DNA of 64,000 nucleotides from Aculops lycopersici (GCA_015350385.1 WNKI01000001.1:3188895-3252894), one strand, 5' to 3'; shown: positions 41,073-52,425, counted from the first letter of the stretch. Numbers and translations are program-made. The notes: a model not told the origin generated them from the letters alone.

Positions 41073-43187
41073 ATGAGTTTAGTGGGCCCTCTATTGCCGG
41101 CCCTGGTGCCTCTAACCACCTTGCTGTGGATTAGGGCGGCCGATCATTCAGTCAGTATTAGTAGAAATGATTGGGAGAATGAGTATGATTACATCATCGT
41201 TGGCGGTGGTTCCTCGGGAGCCGTCATGGCCAACCGACTTTCTGAAGACGATAAGAATCGGGTTTTACTGCTGGAAGCGGGAGGGAGTGAGAACATTTTA
41301 TCGGACATACCCATAGCGGCGGCCACTCTTCAACTAACGCCGATTGATTGGGCCTACCAAACGGAACCCCAGGAAGCGTCCTGTTTTGGTCTAGTCAATC
41401 GGCGATCCCGTTGGCCGCGTGGCCGAGTTTTGGGTGGCTCCTCAGTGCTCAACTACATGTTGTACATTCGTGGCAATAAGCGCGATTACAACAGGTGGGC
41501 CGCAGAGGGAGCCGACGGATGGAGTTGGAAGGACGTCTTTCCGTACTTCTTGAAATCCGAGGACAACAGAGACGAGCACATAGCTACAAATGGTTACCAT
41601 GGAACAGGAGGCTACCTGACAGTTAGCACGCCGCCCGATCCAACGCCGATTGGTTTGGCCTTCCCGGAAGCAGGAAAGCATCTCGGATATCCGACTGTAG
41701 ATTTGAACGGGCCAATTCAAGCTGGATTCTCCATTCCCCAGGGAACCATTCGTCGGGGTGCCAGGTGTTCCACTAGCAAGGCTTTCCTACAGCCGGCGCG
41801 CAGCAGGCCTAATTTGCACGTGATCACATTTGCCTATGCAACAAAGATTCTATTTAACTCGGACAAACGAGCTGTTGGCGTTCAATTTGATAGGTTCTCA
41901 TTGCAACATACAGTTTATGCTAGAAAGGAGATCATTGTTTCGGGTGGCAGTATTAACTCGCCCCAATTGCTCATGTTATCGGGAGTGGGACCAGCGGAGC
42001 ACTTAAACTCGCTTGGTATTCCTGTGGTTTCAGATCTACCCGTTGGCCAAAATTTACAGGATCACATTTATCCAGCAATACCATTTACAGTTGACAGAAA
42101 GATTACCTTAGTTCAACGTCGTGTTGTAACCCTACCAAACTTGGTCACATACTTCTCCTTGGGTCGTGGACCGATGACAGCACTTGGTGGTGTTGAGGGT
42201 TTGGGTTTTATCAAGACCAAGTACGTGAACGCCTCAGACGATTGGCCCGACTTCCAAATTCACATGTTAACCGGATCCCTAGTCTCAGATGACGGGCAAA
42301 CTTTCCGCCGAGTCCAGGGAGTCACAAAGGAACTGTACGAGCAGGTTTATGTTCCCTATTCTAGTTATGATACATTCAGTTTGTATCCAGTGCTTCTGAG
42401 GCCCAAGTCAGTTGGTTACATCAAATTGCGCACATCAAATCCAAATGACCCGCCAATCATTAATCCAAATTACCTGACCCATTCAGACGATATTCACGCT
42501 ATGGTTGAGGCAATGAAAATATCAATTGCCGTTGGATTGGCGCCATCCTTTAGACAGTACAACTCGGCTCTCTTTACGACAATATTTCCTGGTTGCGAGA
42601 TTTACACTCCCTACTCGCGTGCCTATTTGGCTTGCGCGGCTCGTGTTTACACCTCTACCATTTACCATCCAGTTGGAACGTGTAGAATGGGCCGCCTGGA
42701 GGATCCAAGGACAGTGGTTGACACACAGCTTAGAGTGAAGGGAGTCACTGGACTTCGAGTGGTCGACGCCTCCATTATGCCAACTCTCGTTTCGGGTAAC
42801 ACCAATGCGCCGGCCATTATGATTGCCGAGAAGGCGGCCGACATGATCAAGGGCGTCCAATTGGAGCCCTACGAGCCGGACGATGGCGAATCGACAGGTG
42901 CATCGGGCGAGGCGCGAGTTCGGGCCGCGGCGCCGGTCACGAATATTGACTTGCAAGAGCTTGTGAGGCGCTCACAACAGCAACAGCAAAAGCAAAAGCA
43001 GCCACCTGTTGCCCGCTCAATGCACGCCTCAGCTCCAGTTCCCCTCTCCCAAAAGGCCCCTCAAAACTCCACCTCCTTTGCCTACATCCATAGCTCGCAT
43101 CCTGGTGCTGCCGAGCACCAGCAGTTCGTGCACAACAAGTATGGCGAGTCAATGGTGGCCGAGAATTTGATCAAGCGAATGCTGTGA
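41073..43187 (+). CDS. GMC oxidoreductase (glucose dehydrogenase [FAD, quinone]-like)
   Basis: A 704-residue flavoprotein of the glucose-methanol-choline family, which in arthropods has roles in cuticle, immunity and ecdysteroid metabolism. A signal peptide occupies about residues 1-22. The Rossmann motif YIIVGGGSSGAVMANRL starts near residue 39, then LLLEAGG. The GMC signatures RGRVLGGSSVLNYMLYIRG and SGGSINSPQLLMLSGVGP are clear. The active-site His is in YHPVGTCRMG (about 531) and its partner is Asn in SGNTNAPAIMIAEKAADMI. After about residue 610 comes an unusual ~90-residue tail with a Gln/Lys run (QQQQKQKQ) not found in typical members. Single coding exon; AATAAA at 43508. Substrate unknown. 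Confidence 0.93.
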   Translation: MSLVGPLLPALVPLTTLLWIRAADHSVSISRNDWENEYDYIIVGGGSSGAVMANRLSEDDKNRVLLLEAGGSENILSDIPIAAATLQLTPIDWAYQTEPQEASCFGLVNRRSRWPRGRVLGGSSVLNYMLYIRGNKRDYNRWAAEGADGWSWKDVFPYFLKSEDNRDEHIATNGYHGTGGYLTVSTPPDPTPIGLAFPEAGKHLGYPTVDLNGPIQAGFSIPQGTIRRGARCSTSKAFLQPARSRPNLHVITFAYATKILFNSDKRAVGVQFDRFSLQHTVYARKEIIVSGGSINSPQLLMLSGVGPAEHLNSLGIPVVSDLPVGQNLQDHIYPAIPFTVDRKITLVQRRVVTLPNLVTYFSLGRGPMTALGGVEGLGFIKTKYVNASDDWPDFQIHMLTGSLVSDDGQTFRRVQGVTKELYEQVYVPYSSYDTFSLYPVLLRPKSVGYIKLRTSNPNDPPIINPNYLTHSDDIHAMVEAMKISIAVGLAPSFRQYNSALFTTIFPGCEIYTPYSRAYLACAARVYTSTIYHPVGTCRMGRLEDPRTVVDTQLRVKGVTGLRVVDASIMPTLVSGNTNAPAIMIAEKAADMIKGVQLEPYEPDDGESTGASGEARVRAAAPVTNIDLQELVRRSQQQQQKQKQPPVARSMHASAPVPLSQKAPQNSTSFAYIHSSHPGAAEHQQFVHNKYGESMVAENLIKRML

Positions 43188-43507
43188 TCTGCTCACTCGG
43201 ACCGGAAGTAACGAGAAGCAAACTCTCACTTTGTATCTAATTTGTAATCCATCTACCTAATTGGAACTATCAAAACACAACTACTAGCTACTCAACAACA
43301 ACAACAACAGAAAACTAATACTACTACAAATGCAACTGCAACATTGACGAAATCTACTAGAAAAGACAATGCCAAGGACAATTCCGTCGTGGTATCACCT
43401 TGCACACACTGGACTACGCAAATGACAGCGAGAACAAGGAAAGCAAAAGACGAGAATATGAAAAGAGGAATTGTAATCGAATTTTGCATGCAAAAGAAAC
43501 ACAAGTA

Positions 43508-43513
43508 AATAAA
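43508..43513 (+). terminator. AATAAA polyadenylation signal, GMC gene
   Basis: About 320 nt after the stop codon and 130 nt before the BTBD8-like stop on the other strand. Confidence 0.65.
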
Positions 43514-43645
43514 CAACCATTTCAAGCACGGATCCTTGGATTCGAGATTAAAGAAAATCTGATATCTTAATATATATATCCTGTTGTATGTATTACATCC
43601 ATACATATAGCAAAGAAAAGGCATAGAATGTACTTGCTACTATGA

Positions 43646-46600
43646 TTACTTCATGACCTTCAAGTGTCTTGCTGCGGCAGTCTTGGTCTTTGGTGGCGGC
43701 AAGTAGGTTGTACTTGGTGATTTGAGCGCCCGCTGGTCGGGTGTCGACCGATTGCTCAGCGATTGTTGGGGCGACTTTGATCCCCTTCCATCTGGATCGT
43801 TGAGGTGCTTCAGCGGTACGGGTGAACGAGAACCGGAAGAGGCTTGTGCTGTCTTGGCGAGCGAACTCAACTTTGGCTTGGCGGCCAACTGACGTGTGGG
43901 CTCATCAAAGTCGGTGGCAATTATTGCTTGGTCCTTGATGCGTTTCTGTAGCGACGGGTTGACCAGACGCCAGGATTGGCAGTGCACAACGGAAGTGGCC
44001 TCCTTGAGGAGATAGCGTTCGCAATACTTGCGCATCTTTGAGATTAGATTTGCAAACGAGTCGCTAACATTCTTTGGATCGTCGCCAAATGATTCAATGG
44101 AGCATTCAATCCTGTGCAATTGGATTAGAGTTCGGCAGCCGGAATCTGGCTTCAGGTGATTCATTGCAGCAAGTAGGTTCTCCTCTAGAACCTCGCACTC
44201 CCAGCAACTCTTGCCTAAATTCATGAAGGATTCGCTTTGTAAAATTTTCTCATAATTTTCCGCAACATAATGACAAAAGTCCTCTAGTAATCGGCCAACT
44301 AGACAAATAATTGGCTCTGTCCATTTAACTCTGGCCAAATTCTTCAGCAACTTCTGGCACTCGATTGTGCGCGAGATTATGTTATCAGGTGTCAACTGGC
44401 TCATGGTAGCCGAATAACACTCTTCAATGAGATCATTTGGTTTGAGTTCCGAGAATTCCTTTAGGCAAAAGACGCTTGCAAAGTTTGAGCCAATCCAGGA
44501 GAGACACTTCGAGTACAAGTCGGTGTAATCGTAACGCCAAGCTAGTGGCAATGTCTTGAGCACTCCAACGCAACAAACTGGACATGGCTTGTGAAAAAAG
44601 TGGCAATAGTTCATTTTCAGATTGTGCTGACAAACTTGACGCAATGTGGTCACGTGTAGTAGATGACTTAATTTAGTCAGCTCCTCTAGATCCAAGTCGT
44701 CGGGAACTTTCACAATTCCGGAGTAGATGTGCAATAAAGAGAAATATACCGTGTTGTAGCCAAATTCTGACAGATCGATCTTGAGCAGTTGTTGAGTCTT
44801 TTGTTGCTGTTGGTTGGCTGGTGTTGGCGAGACACTTCGAGGCTCTGGCGTTGAGGTGGCAAGATTCTGTTTCTGGTTGATGAAATCATTGAGGTACGCC
44901 GAGCGAGCAGATAGAATGCATTTGTGAGCACTTATTTGCTTGCCATCGCGAACTTCGATCATTGAATCGGCTAACATTTCGCCAATAAACATCTTGGATA
45001 AACAATCAGCTAAAGTTGATAGGTTAACTAAAGCAAATTTATCCATTTGAGCAACCATTACATCGGAATTGAATGGACCCTCGAACGCTCGCCAGCTAAA
45101 CTCGGAGTTTCCAGCGTCCAACTCTGAATCGCCACCTGTTGTTCCGGCATCATTTGCAGCCTCTGAATGCAACTGCGACTGTTCGCTTGGCGACAGACTC
45201 AACCTTTTGGGTTCCATTTGAGCAACAAGGCGCTTGTTTGCTGCTATGAAGTTCTTCGTGGTACCCCCCTTGATTAGATTGGAGGTGCCTGGTGACTGCG
45301 ACCTCTCCATTGAGATTGGATGTGCTCGCATCACTGGCAGGTTCGGTGCCTTGCCCTTTGCCGTGGCTAGAACACGCGGCTTAACGGCGGCAGAAATATT
45401 GGGTGTTGTTCCAGTTACAGTGGACTTGGGGGTTGTGGTGCTCGAGGTTCTTGCTGCCGCAATTTGTGTGGTTCTCTTTGTCTTGATATCTGATTGCCTG
45501 GCTGCTGTAACAGAACTCGAGGTCTTTGACTCGCTTGCTGTTGTTGCCTCAACTGCTGCGGCTGCAGCGGCAGCTGCCTTTTTGTTTGCTCTAGCCAAAC
45601 GCTGCTTTGCATCTACCGGTGTCGTGAATGTTTTTGGTTTCAAACCTGTACGAGTCACCGGAGTGTAAGGCGCCGAGCTCTTACCTGTTCCCTGCGAGGT
45701 CTCCGAATCAACGTCATCACCACCGGTTGTGTTTTCGCCGTCATCTATGCTAGTTGAGATGGTCGACATCTTGTTGATGGGCGTTCTCCTGCCTTCCTCA
45801 TCATCTAGTTGCGGTTGTTGTTGTTGTTGCTGCTGATGCTGCTGTCTATCCTTGGAAGCGGAAAACAATTCGAATGTCTCAGTTCGAGTTAAAAGAGATC
45901 CAGTCAAACTTGTAGCTTGTGAGGACTCGTCAAACTCATCGTCGGCCGCTTGACTCGACGAACGAGTTGAAGCTTGAGGCGGAGAGGTGGCCTGTTTCTG
46001 GTAATCGGGTGGCGACGACATTGCTGCTACACTTGACCCGTCAACGTCAACCTTCAACTCGATACCTTGCTCTTGCTGCTTTTGCTGCTCGTAATCTGGC
46101 TGGATTGTTCGGAATGATTCTTTATGATCAATTGGACACTTTGTTCCAGGTGGTGGCTTGATGAGTTCCGGTCTGTTCTGTTTCAACCAATCGACTAACC
46201 TCTTTCTTAGTTGGCCCTCTTCTTCGGTTACGTCTGTGTCTAAGTATAAGCGGCGGGCAAAGTTGAGAAAGAGTTCGGGACTTATCAAATTATCTGGAAG
46301 AGTGCAGTTGTAAATAGATAAAGCCTCTAATCTATTTGCCGCTTCTCTTTCCTCCTGATCCTCAGCTTTTTCTTGTTCAGTTCTATCTTTCTTATCGTTG
46401 TTTTCAAATAAAGATAGTTTGTTCTGGAATTCGCTTACAATAATATCCTGTTCAATAGCCTCCTCGTCTATCTTGAATGCTTTCAAAACACCGTACAGTT
46501 TGAAGGCTCTGGCCACAAGAACACATCTATGCAATGGCTTCTTGAATTTCTCTCCAATTCGCACGTATAAATCCGAAAGTTGCTCGTTGGAGTAAAGCTC

Positions 46601-46990
46601 TCTAATTTCGTCGTGATATGTACCCTTGATGGAATCCAGTAATCCCTCGAGTTCAGTCTTGCATTTACTTATAAATTGCTTACTTGGTTGATATTTGCCA
46701 CTTATAGCGACTGAATCTGGTGAGCCGGTGGCTGTGGTTGCGCTGTGATAACCTGTAGTAGTTGCACTTGATTGTGAGCTAGACAATTTGCGTATCGACG
46801 ATCGATTCAGTTTGTTGAGACTAGATATAGTTTGAGATGTTGACGACTTTGTCGTTGTCGCTATCGTCTTGATATTTTTGGAATTGTTATTTGTATTGCG
46901 AGTCGTTGAACCATCCAGTGACTGAGGTGATAGTTCGTCCAATTCTTGGTTTAGTTGCGATTGCTCTTGTTCAAATGGATTATGTGCCAT
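43646..46990 (-). CDS. BTBD8: BTBD8-like protein with BTB/BACK region and disordered arms
   Basis: A 1114-residue protein. After a Ser/Thr-rich start, residues about 95-190 form a helical block (CKTELEGLLDSIKGTYHDEIRELYSNEQLSDLYVRIG) that may be a divergent first BTB. A long disordered middle follows with Gln, Ala and Thr runs. A clear BTB comes next (DSMIEVRDGKQISAHKCILSARSAYL, IDLSEFGYNTVYFSLLHIYSG), then a BACK-like helical region with NYCHFFHKPCP, LARVKWTEP and VVHCQSWRLVNPSLQKRI, blocks that match vertebrate BTBD8. The C-terminus is basic and Ser/Pro-rich. BTBD8/APache is linked to AP-2 and clathrin traffic in neurons, so an endocytic adaptor role is inferred. Single exon of 3.3 kb; converges on the GMC gene. 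Confidence 0.82.
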   Translation of the reverse strand: MAHNPFEQEQSQLNQELDELSPQSLDGSTTRNTNNNSKNIKTIATTTKSSTSQTISSLNKLNRSSIRKLSSSQSSATTTGYHSATTATGSPDSVAISGKYQPSKQFISKCKTELEGLLDSIKGTYHDEIRELYSNEQLSDLYVRIGEKFKKPLHRCVLVARAFKLYGVLKAFKIDEEAIEQDIIVSEFQNKLSLFENNDKKDRTEQEKAEDQEEREAANRLEALSIYNCTLPDNLISPELFLNFARRLYLDTDVTEEEGQLRKRLVDWLKQNRPELIKPPPGTKCPIDHKESFRTIQPDYEQQKQQEQGIELKVDVDGSSVAAMSSPPDYQKQATSPPQASTRSSSQAADDEFDESSQATSLTGSLLTRTETFELFSASKDRQQHQQQQQQQPQLDDEEGRRTPINKMSTISTSIDDGENTTGGDDVDSETSQGTGKSSAPYTPVTRTGLKPKTFTTPVDAKQRLARANKKAAAAAAAAVEATTASESKTSSSVTAARQSDIKTKRTTQIAAARTSSTTTPKSTVTGTTPNISAAVKPRVLATAKGKAPNLPVMRAHPISMERSQSPGTSNLIKGGTTKNFIAANKRLVAQMEPKRLSLSPSEQSQLHSEAANDAGTTGGDSELDAGNSEFSWRAFEGPFNSDVMVAQMDKFALVNLSTLADCLSKMFIGEMLADSMIEVRDGKQISAHKCILSARSAYLNDFINQKQNLATSTPEPRSVSPTPANQQQQKTQQLLKIDLSEFGYNTVYFSLLHIYSGIVKVPDDLDLEELTKLSHLLHVTTLRQVCQHNLKMNYCHFFHKPCPVCCVGVLKTLPLAWRYDYTDLYSKCLSWIGSNFASVFCLKEFSELKPNDLIEECYSATMSQLTPDNIISRTIECQKLLKNLARVKWTEPIICLVGRLLEDFCHYVAENYEKILQSESFMNLGKSCWECEVLEENLLAAMNHLKPDSGCRTLIQLHRIECSIESFGDDPKNVSDSFANLISKMRKYCERYLLKEATSVVHCQSWRLVNPSLQKRIKDQAIIATDFDEPTRQLAAKPKLSSLAKTAQASSGSRSPVPLKHLNDPDGRGSKSPQQSLSNRSTPDQRALKSPSTTYLPPPKTKTAAARHLKVMK

Positions 46991-47436
46991 TTGTATATAT
47001 TTTTTGTTTTGTATACAAAAAGAGTGGATAGAATATGAGATATGAATCCGTTGAGTTTCTATTATGCAATGAGATTATGTAAAAGAGTTTCGTTTCTAGA
47101 TGAGATCACTAATTCTAAGAATAGAAGATTAGATGATTGCCTCCAGTCTTAGTCTTGTTATAGCTCAGTATGTCATTGCATCATTATGCTTGGAAACAAT
47201 AATTGAATAAAGTTGAGATGTTAGTGGACCAAAATAGTATATAGGTGTAAAGCTGTTCGGTATCGTTTCAAATATTCAGTCTTTGAGATTTTTGCAAATA
47301 TTATTACTAGTTTTAAAATAATCTTAGAATATTAAAGCATCATAATCATCATCATTCTGTGTCAGTTTAATTCGATCAACGTCACAAGATTGTGACCTTT
47401 TATCAGGTGAGTATAAGTATTCTATTGTATATCAAA

Positions 47437-47784
47437 TTACTCATTGGGCAATTTGCTCTCGAAGTATGGGAATGGACTCTTGGTTGTTGGTATATTAAAG
47501 AACCAAGCTGGAGTTGGAGCCGAATGTTGTTGTTTGTATTGTTGTTGTTGCTCTAAGCGTTGTTGATGGTTTAGATTTTTAGCCGAGGGTAATGTTTGGT
47601 TGATAATGTCTGGTTTATGCTTCAAGATTGCAAACTTTGGTCGCAAATCATACTCTTGACCCTGGTATTGATCTTGGTTTGAGGCCGAATTGTTTGTTAA
47701 ATCGGGCGAGTTACTGACACTTGATGGGCTTATATTGCAACTTGCCAATCCGTCTGTTGTGTTGTACTTATTAATTTTGGTCAT
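47437..47784 (-). CDS. Small 115-codon ORF of unknown function
   Basis: Reads MTKINKYNTTDGL..., with an Asn/Ser/Gln-rich first half, a more ordered block (EYDLRPKFAILKHKPDIINQ) and a Gln-rich stretch before a C-terminus with APTPAWFFNIP. The composition is coherent and not a simple triplet product except for one CAA run. No domain recognised. It sits upstream of the BTBD8-like gene on the same strand and may be a separate small gene or an upstream exon. Confidence 0.4.
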   Translation of the reverse strand: MTKINKYNTTDGLASCNISPSSVSNSPDLTNNSASNQDQYQGQEYDLRPKFAILKHKPDIINQTLPSAKNLNHQQRLEQQQQYKQQHSAPTPAWFFNIPTTKSPFPYFESKLPNE

Positions 47785-49214
47785 ATCTTTTTGGGAAAAT
47801 CAAGGCTTGAAAATCAAGGTGTCTGTTTCAGGCCCTTAAGTTTTGTATTAATTTTGTTTCAACGGACGGTTTTCGTCTGTATTTGATTGTGAGTATCCTT
47901 TTTCAGTTTATGCTGACGTCTATTTGATGATAGTGGTTTTGGTGGTGGTCGTTAGGTTCAAGGAAAATATATCTCTAACGGGCCACACTCTGTATTGTTA
48001 TGATATTATCGCGCTATCAATCTATCTATCTAATGTCCAATAGATAAGAACAGTCTGCCTAATGTATGGGCGAGAGTGTCAGGTGTGCGGAAATATTGGT
48101 TGAATTATTGGATCGAGAACACTGAACAAAACAATGGGCAAATAGGGGAGGGGTACAGGTAAATGAATAATGATTTGTCTCTCTCTTTTACATGTAACTC
48201 TGCCTGTCTCTGTAAATTGGAGTATTATTATTATTATTGCGCTACATTGGATGGGCCAACATTGCAGCGGAACAGAGCGGAGCGTAGAATCCAACTCAAC
48301 GCAAGTCAACTCGACGCAACACAACACACACACTTTTGAGATAGCAAAGTAGACTGCTCACAACGATTGTCAGTGCGATAGCAGGGAGCTAGCCGAGTGC
48401 TTTCTGACAAGCCCAGCACCCGCTGCCATGTCAGCGTGCGCCGCTGGCAGTGAGTATACTGTTATCACAAGCTTTTGACAGTAGGTTTGTCGAGCTCTGC
48501 TTAGTTCATCTCGCGTAACTCGGCTGGTTCTACGATTTTTATCGACTGGTGCTTCTGCTTTTACTAATTGTATCATCACCTCTCCCTCCTCAGAAGCGAT
48601 AGACATTCGTCTGTGGTCACCATTCTGAAAATTTGGACAAAGTCACGAACCAGACGAGAATTTTTGAGCATTGATGAGTGGTATTCTTGGGAAGACGAGA
48701 TACCTACCCAGCCACTAAATGCCGCGATGTCAACTTACAACTTGGCAAACCGCGGCTCTTACGCAACGAACGCTTGAACATAAGCCCCGCCGCCGCCGAA
48801 GCAACTGGGCGTTGCCTGGCTGCTCCACCTTGTGGACACTGTCCCGAATATCTCGTCTCCTTGTCATGGAAGTTTTGGCGCTAGTTTTGGACCACAACAT
48901 AAGCGGCGACGATTTCGATTTCGACTGCGAATCATGTGCTTCGGGTAGAGAGACGAACGATGACGCAACTTCTGGGACACATTAAGGCTAACTAAAATTT
49001 AGCTTCTTAGGTCAAATAGTAGCGAGTAATCTAATCAGAAAAGTGACGTTGAGCAATCAACTGGCGAGCTACCAGATTTCGGCTGCAAGGTTACGATCAA
49101 TTAAAAGAGTTGCATCAACAAATGTGAGGAGTTCGAACTTAAAATTTCGCCATCATGTTGATAGGGAGTTAGTTGATTAGTTACTTGGTTCTACGGGTAC
49201 CGCAGAGGGCGACG

Positions 49215-49240
49215 GAGAGAGAGAGAGAGAGAGAGAGAGA
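49215..49240. repeat. GA dinucleotide microsatellite
   Basis: Thirteen perfect GA units, the longest such tract in the window. Confidence 0.85.
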
Positions 49241-50258
49241 CTTTAAATTTCTTGCTCAAATCGCTTGTGTGCTCTACGTAAATTAGCCTTACTTCCGCTT
49301 GCCTTGCTTCTCTCCCTCCACCGACTCTCTTTCCGAATCCTTCGAAGCTCAGACATGATTTTATAATCTCCACTAAACTCTGCTGACACACTGCACTCGC
49401 TTCGGCTTTGGAACTAAGCGGGTGGTTGGCCAGATGCCACTTATTTGTAGGTAAAGCTTGGTATTGATGACTAATAAAGAGTTTGTTGGGGATCCAACTG
49501 TAAGCGGCTCAATCCTTTCATGCCGAAATTGAACGAACGACCATGAGAAAATCTCCGAAACTCTGACTGCATATTGGATGAAAGATATTAGATTACAACG
49601 GTTTTGCAGCCACGCATTTACACTTTGCTCACGAGAGATGGCGTCTGATATTGAGCTCGATCCCTCTCTAGACGCGTGCCTTCTCCTGCCACTTCAAAGA
49701 AACCAAAACCAGTTTTCTAAATAGTTTTTCACGCATCATTAGAGGGGATAAAAAATACTTGAGTTAATTTAAACTGAACCTGAAGGCTGATCTTTTCCCG
49801 TTATCTTCAGCCTCTCCAAACCAAGCAAGCTACAGGTAATGAACACGAGTGACTTTACCTGCCTTCTATAAGTTAGAATTGAATACACGTTACAGCGGGC
49901 AAAACTGGCATGACTCCCTGTGGTAGATTTTGCTGAGTTCAAATTATCGCTGATACCTCTTGAGTGCTATTTAGACTCACGCACGCATCTCGATACAACC
50001 TCAACTGAACTCCTTTGTGGCATCAAGTAATTAATCTCGGAAGTCGGTTTGAAGTATCCAGCTATTATCCGGAGTTTCAGCTGGCTGTTTTGTAACTCTC
50101 TTGTCATGATGTCATTGCTTTAGCGGCTCCATTCAATTCCTCTGAATCAATAGGCACCCGTTGCTCTTTTGATCGAACATTCAAGATTACCAAATGAGAG
50201 GCCGTTGCGACTAGTCAATGGAAAGTTCCAGACAACTGTTGACTAAAAATCTATTGTT

Positions 50259-50279
50259 TTTGTTGTTGTTGTTGTTGTT
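50259..50279. repeat. TTG trinucleotide run
   Basis: Six to seven TTG units in non-coding DNA. Confidence 0.75.
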
Positions 50280-51983
50280 TTATCTTGGTACGATTGGTGA
50301 AATAAATGACGACGCAACAAAATCTCGGAAACACTTAAGCTGCCGATTGCATTTAAGCTTTCAGTTGAGAAGAAAGTGAATGAGAGTTTTTTTCCTCGAT
50401 TGGAACTCATTAAGCTGCATAAGTCTCAGGTGGCTCGGTCTTCGTGGCGATGTTTACATATGTACGGATCACTAAATCCAACAAGCAAAAGCTCGTTTGC
50501 CTCGTGTGTGTTTCATATAGACGACTATCCGGCTACGAGCTTTTGCCTGAAAGTCACCTAGAACTTCTTTCTTAGAGTCTTTTTTGTTTGTCGTAGATCT
50601 ACGGCACAAGATATACAAAACAAGATCGCGGGATAATCAGGAGCTCACCTCGAGGTTCATCAAATAGAATCTCCTTAGCTCACTTTAGCATCGAGCAATA
50701 AATCTCCTCAGGGTCGAAGGAGTTGAGATGGTGAGTCACACTAGAGGTGAGGTCAAGTTCTCAGGGAACTTGGCCCGAGTTACTCGTCTTACTGCATATT
50801 GGCATGTGGAACATCTGAGGGGAGAGGAGTAGGAAGACCAGAAACCTGCTTCACATTTATCTTAACCGCAACCATGTAAATCATGGAAATCGTTGTCGTC
50901 ATCATCATCGTCTAATCAAACACCGCGGCGACCACGCAAATCCTGTCGCCGATTAGTCGTCTACAACGAAGGAAAAATAGGGAGAAGGGGGAAGAAGAAG
51001 ATGCAAAGGAAATCACTGGAAAATTATATCGCATTCTAATCAAGGTGGAGACCGATAGCCATCAAGAATCTCAGAGTATCAAGAGATAGTGCTCAAAAGA
51101 TATCTCGATGAGCGCAGAGTTTTCATCCTTCCGGTTCTCCGACGAACGGCCCGAGGAAGTAAAGGTTTTATATCGTTTATATCAGTGCTCTGCCGTACAA
51201 CCAGACATCGTTCTAATGCAATTGGTTTATCTGAGTATTCAAAATAAAAGTCTAACGACTATCTTGACTCCTCATTCTGTCAGTGCTCGGTTCTAGAAAC
51301 GTTGTGTGTAGTTGGGTGAACGAAGATTAGCCTTGGGAGAATCTCCGGTGGTGGTGGTGCCAGTGGTTCACGGTCGTCATCGGCGGTAGTAACTTTTAGA
51401 CGGAACTCGTTCATGAAAACACCATGGCTCGATGGGGTTAGCTGCCAACTTGCGTGCTTTTGATTTAGGCAGGTAAATAGACGTACAGGTGAGTAATTGG
51501 TGGCGGCGTTTTGCTTGGGAGGAGACTCTTATAACATATAAGGATGAGACAAGGAGGCGTCTGCTTTTGATGGAAGCTGCGGCGCGACAAGTTTGCAACT
51601 ACATTGCTTCATGTGAAGAGCCATCTAGTCTCTAAGCAGCAAAGAATATACCTAACACGAAAGTCGGTACGATTAAATCTGGAGGTCGATAATTGTAGAT
51701 TAGCATCCAGTTTGGCGCCGCCAACTAGTTGGCGGCGGTTGTGGTCGTGGTGCTTGTGGCGCTGTTGGTGCAGGTATATTCCACAAGAAACAAGAGAGAC
51801 TGGAGGAGGTGAGATATAATGAAATTTCGGGCCAATATAACATTCTATCTCATGCGTAGACGTTCGAGGTAAACTGAGGCACGTCGGTTAATGAGCTAAT
51901 GGTAAAAGTCTACGTAGAGGAGATAGGCAGAAAGAGAGAGGGAGCATCACGATAGTAGTCATTCACACAATACGGTTAAGTGT

Positions 51984-52004
51984 AGAGAGGAGAGAGAGAG
52001 AGAG
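51984..52004. repeat. GA dinucleotide tract
   Basis: About ten GA units with one interruption, 0.5 kb upstream of the fatty acyl-CoA reductase gene. Confidence 0.75.
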
Positions 52005-52416
52005 GCAACCTGTAGAGTTGCAAAATCGGAGAGGGAGGGGAAGCAACAGATCGAACCCGACCGAACGAGCGAGTTAGTGAAAGCCGATAAAAAAAACAAA
52101 AACAAGGGGCAAAAGAAGCTCGCGTTAGTACAGCAGCAACAAGTGGCAAGCTAACTCGAGCGGGCCAGAACTAGAGTGAGAAAAGGAGCAACGAGTCAAA
52201 CTCAAAGTTAATGACTTTGTAGTCTTTGTACTCTCAGACCCCCGACAGTTAATACTAGTTGGAGCATTGGGAGATTTTAATTCCCTCCTACAGAACAACG
52301 TTTTCCATGACTCAGTTGTCATTTGAGCGCCAGACGAGTGATGAAGACAAACTATTAGAGGACAAGGTGAAGGGTGCGAGTTTTAATTGGAACTTTCGAT
52401 ATTTTTATTCATATAA

Positions 52417-52425
52417 TATATAAAG
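52417..52425 (+). promoter_or_regulatory. TATA box of the fatty acyl-CoA reductase gene
   Basis: TATATAAAG, 114 nt upstream of the ATG. Transcription would start near 52445-52455, giving a 5' UTR of roughly 85-95 nt. This is the clearest TATA box in the window. Confidence 0.6.

Noticed and set aside
45234..45668. 144-codon plus-strand frame inside the BTBD8-like gene
   Set aside because: Antisense shadow of the Ala/Thr-rich disordered region of the real gene.
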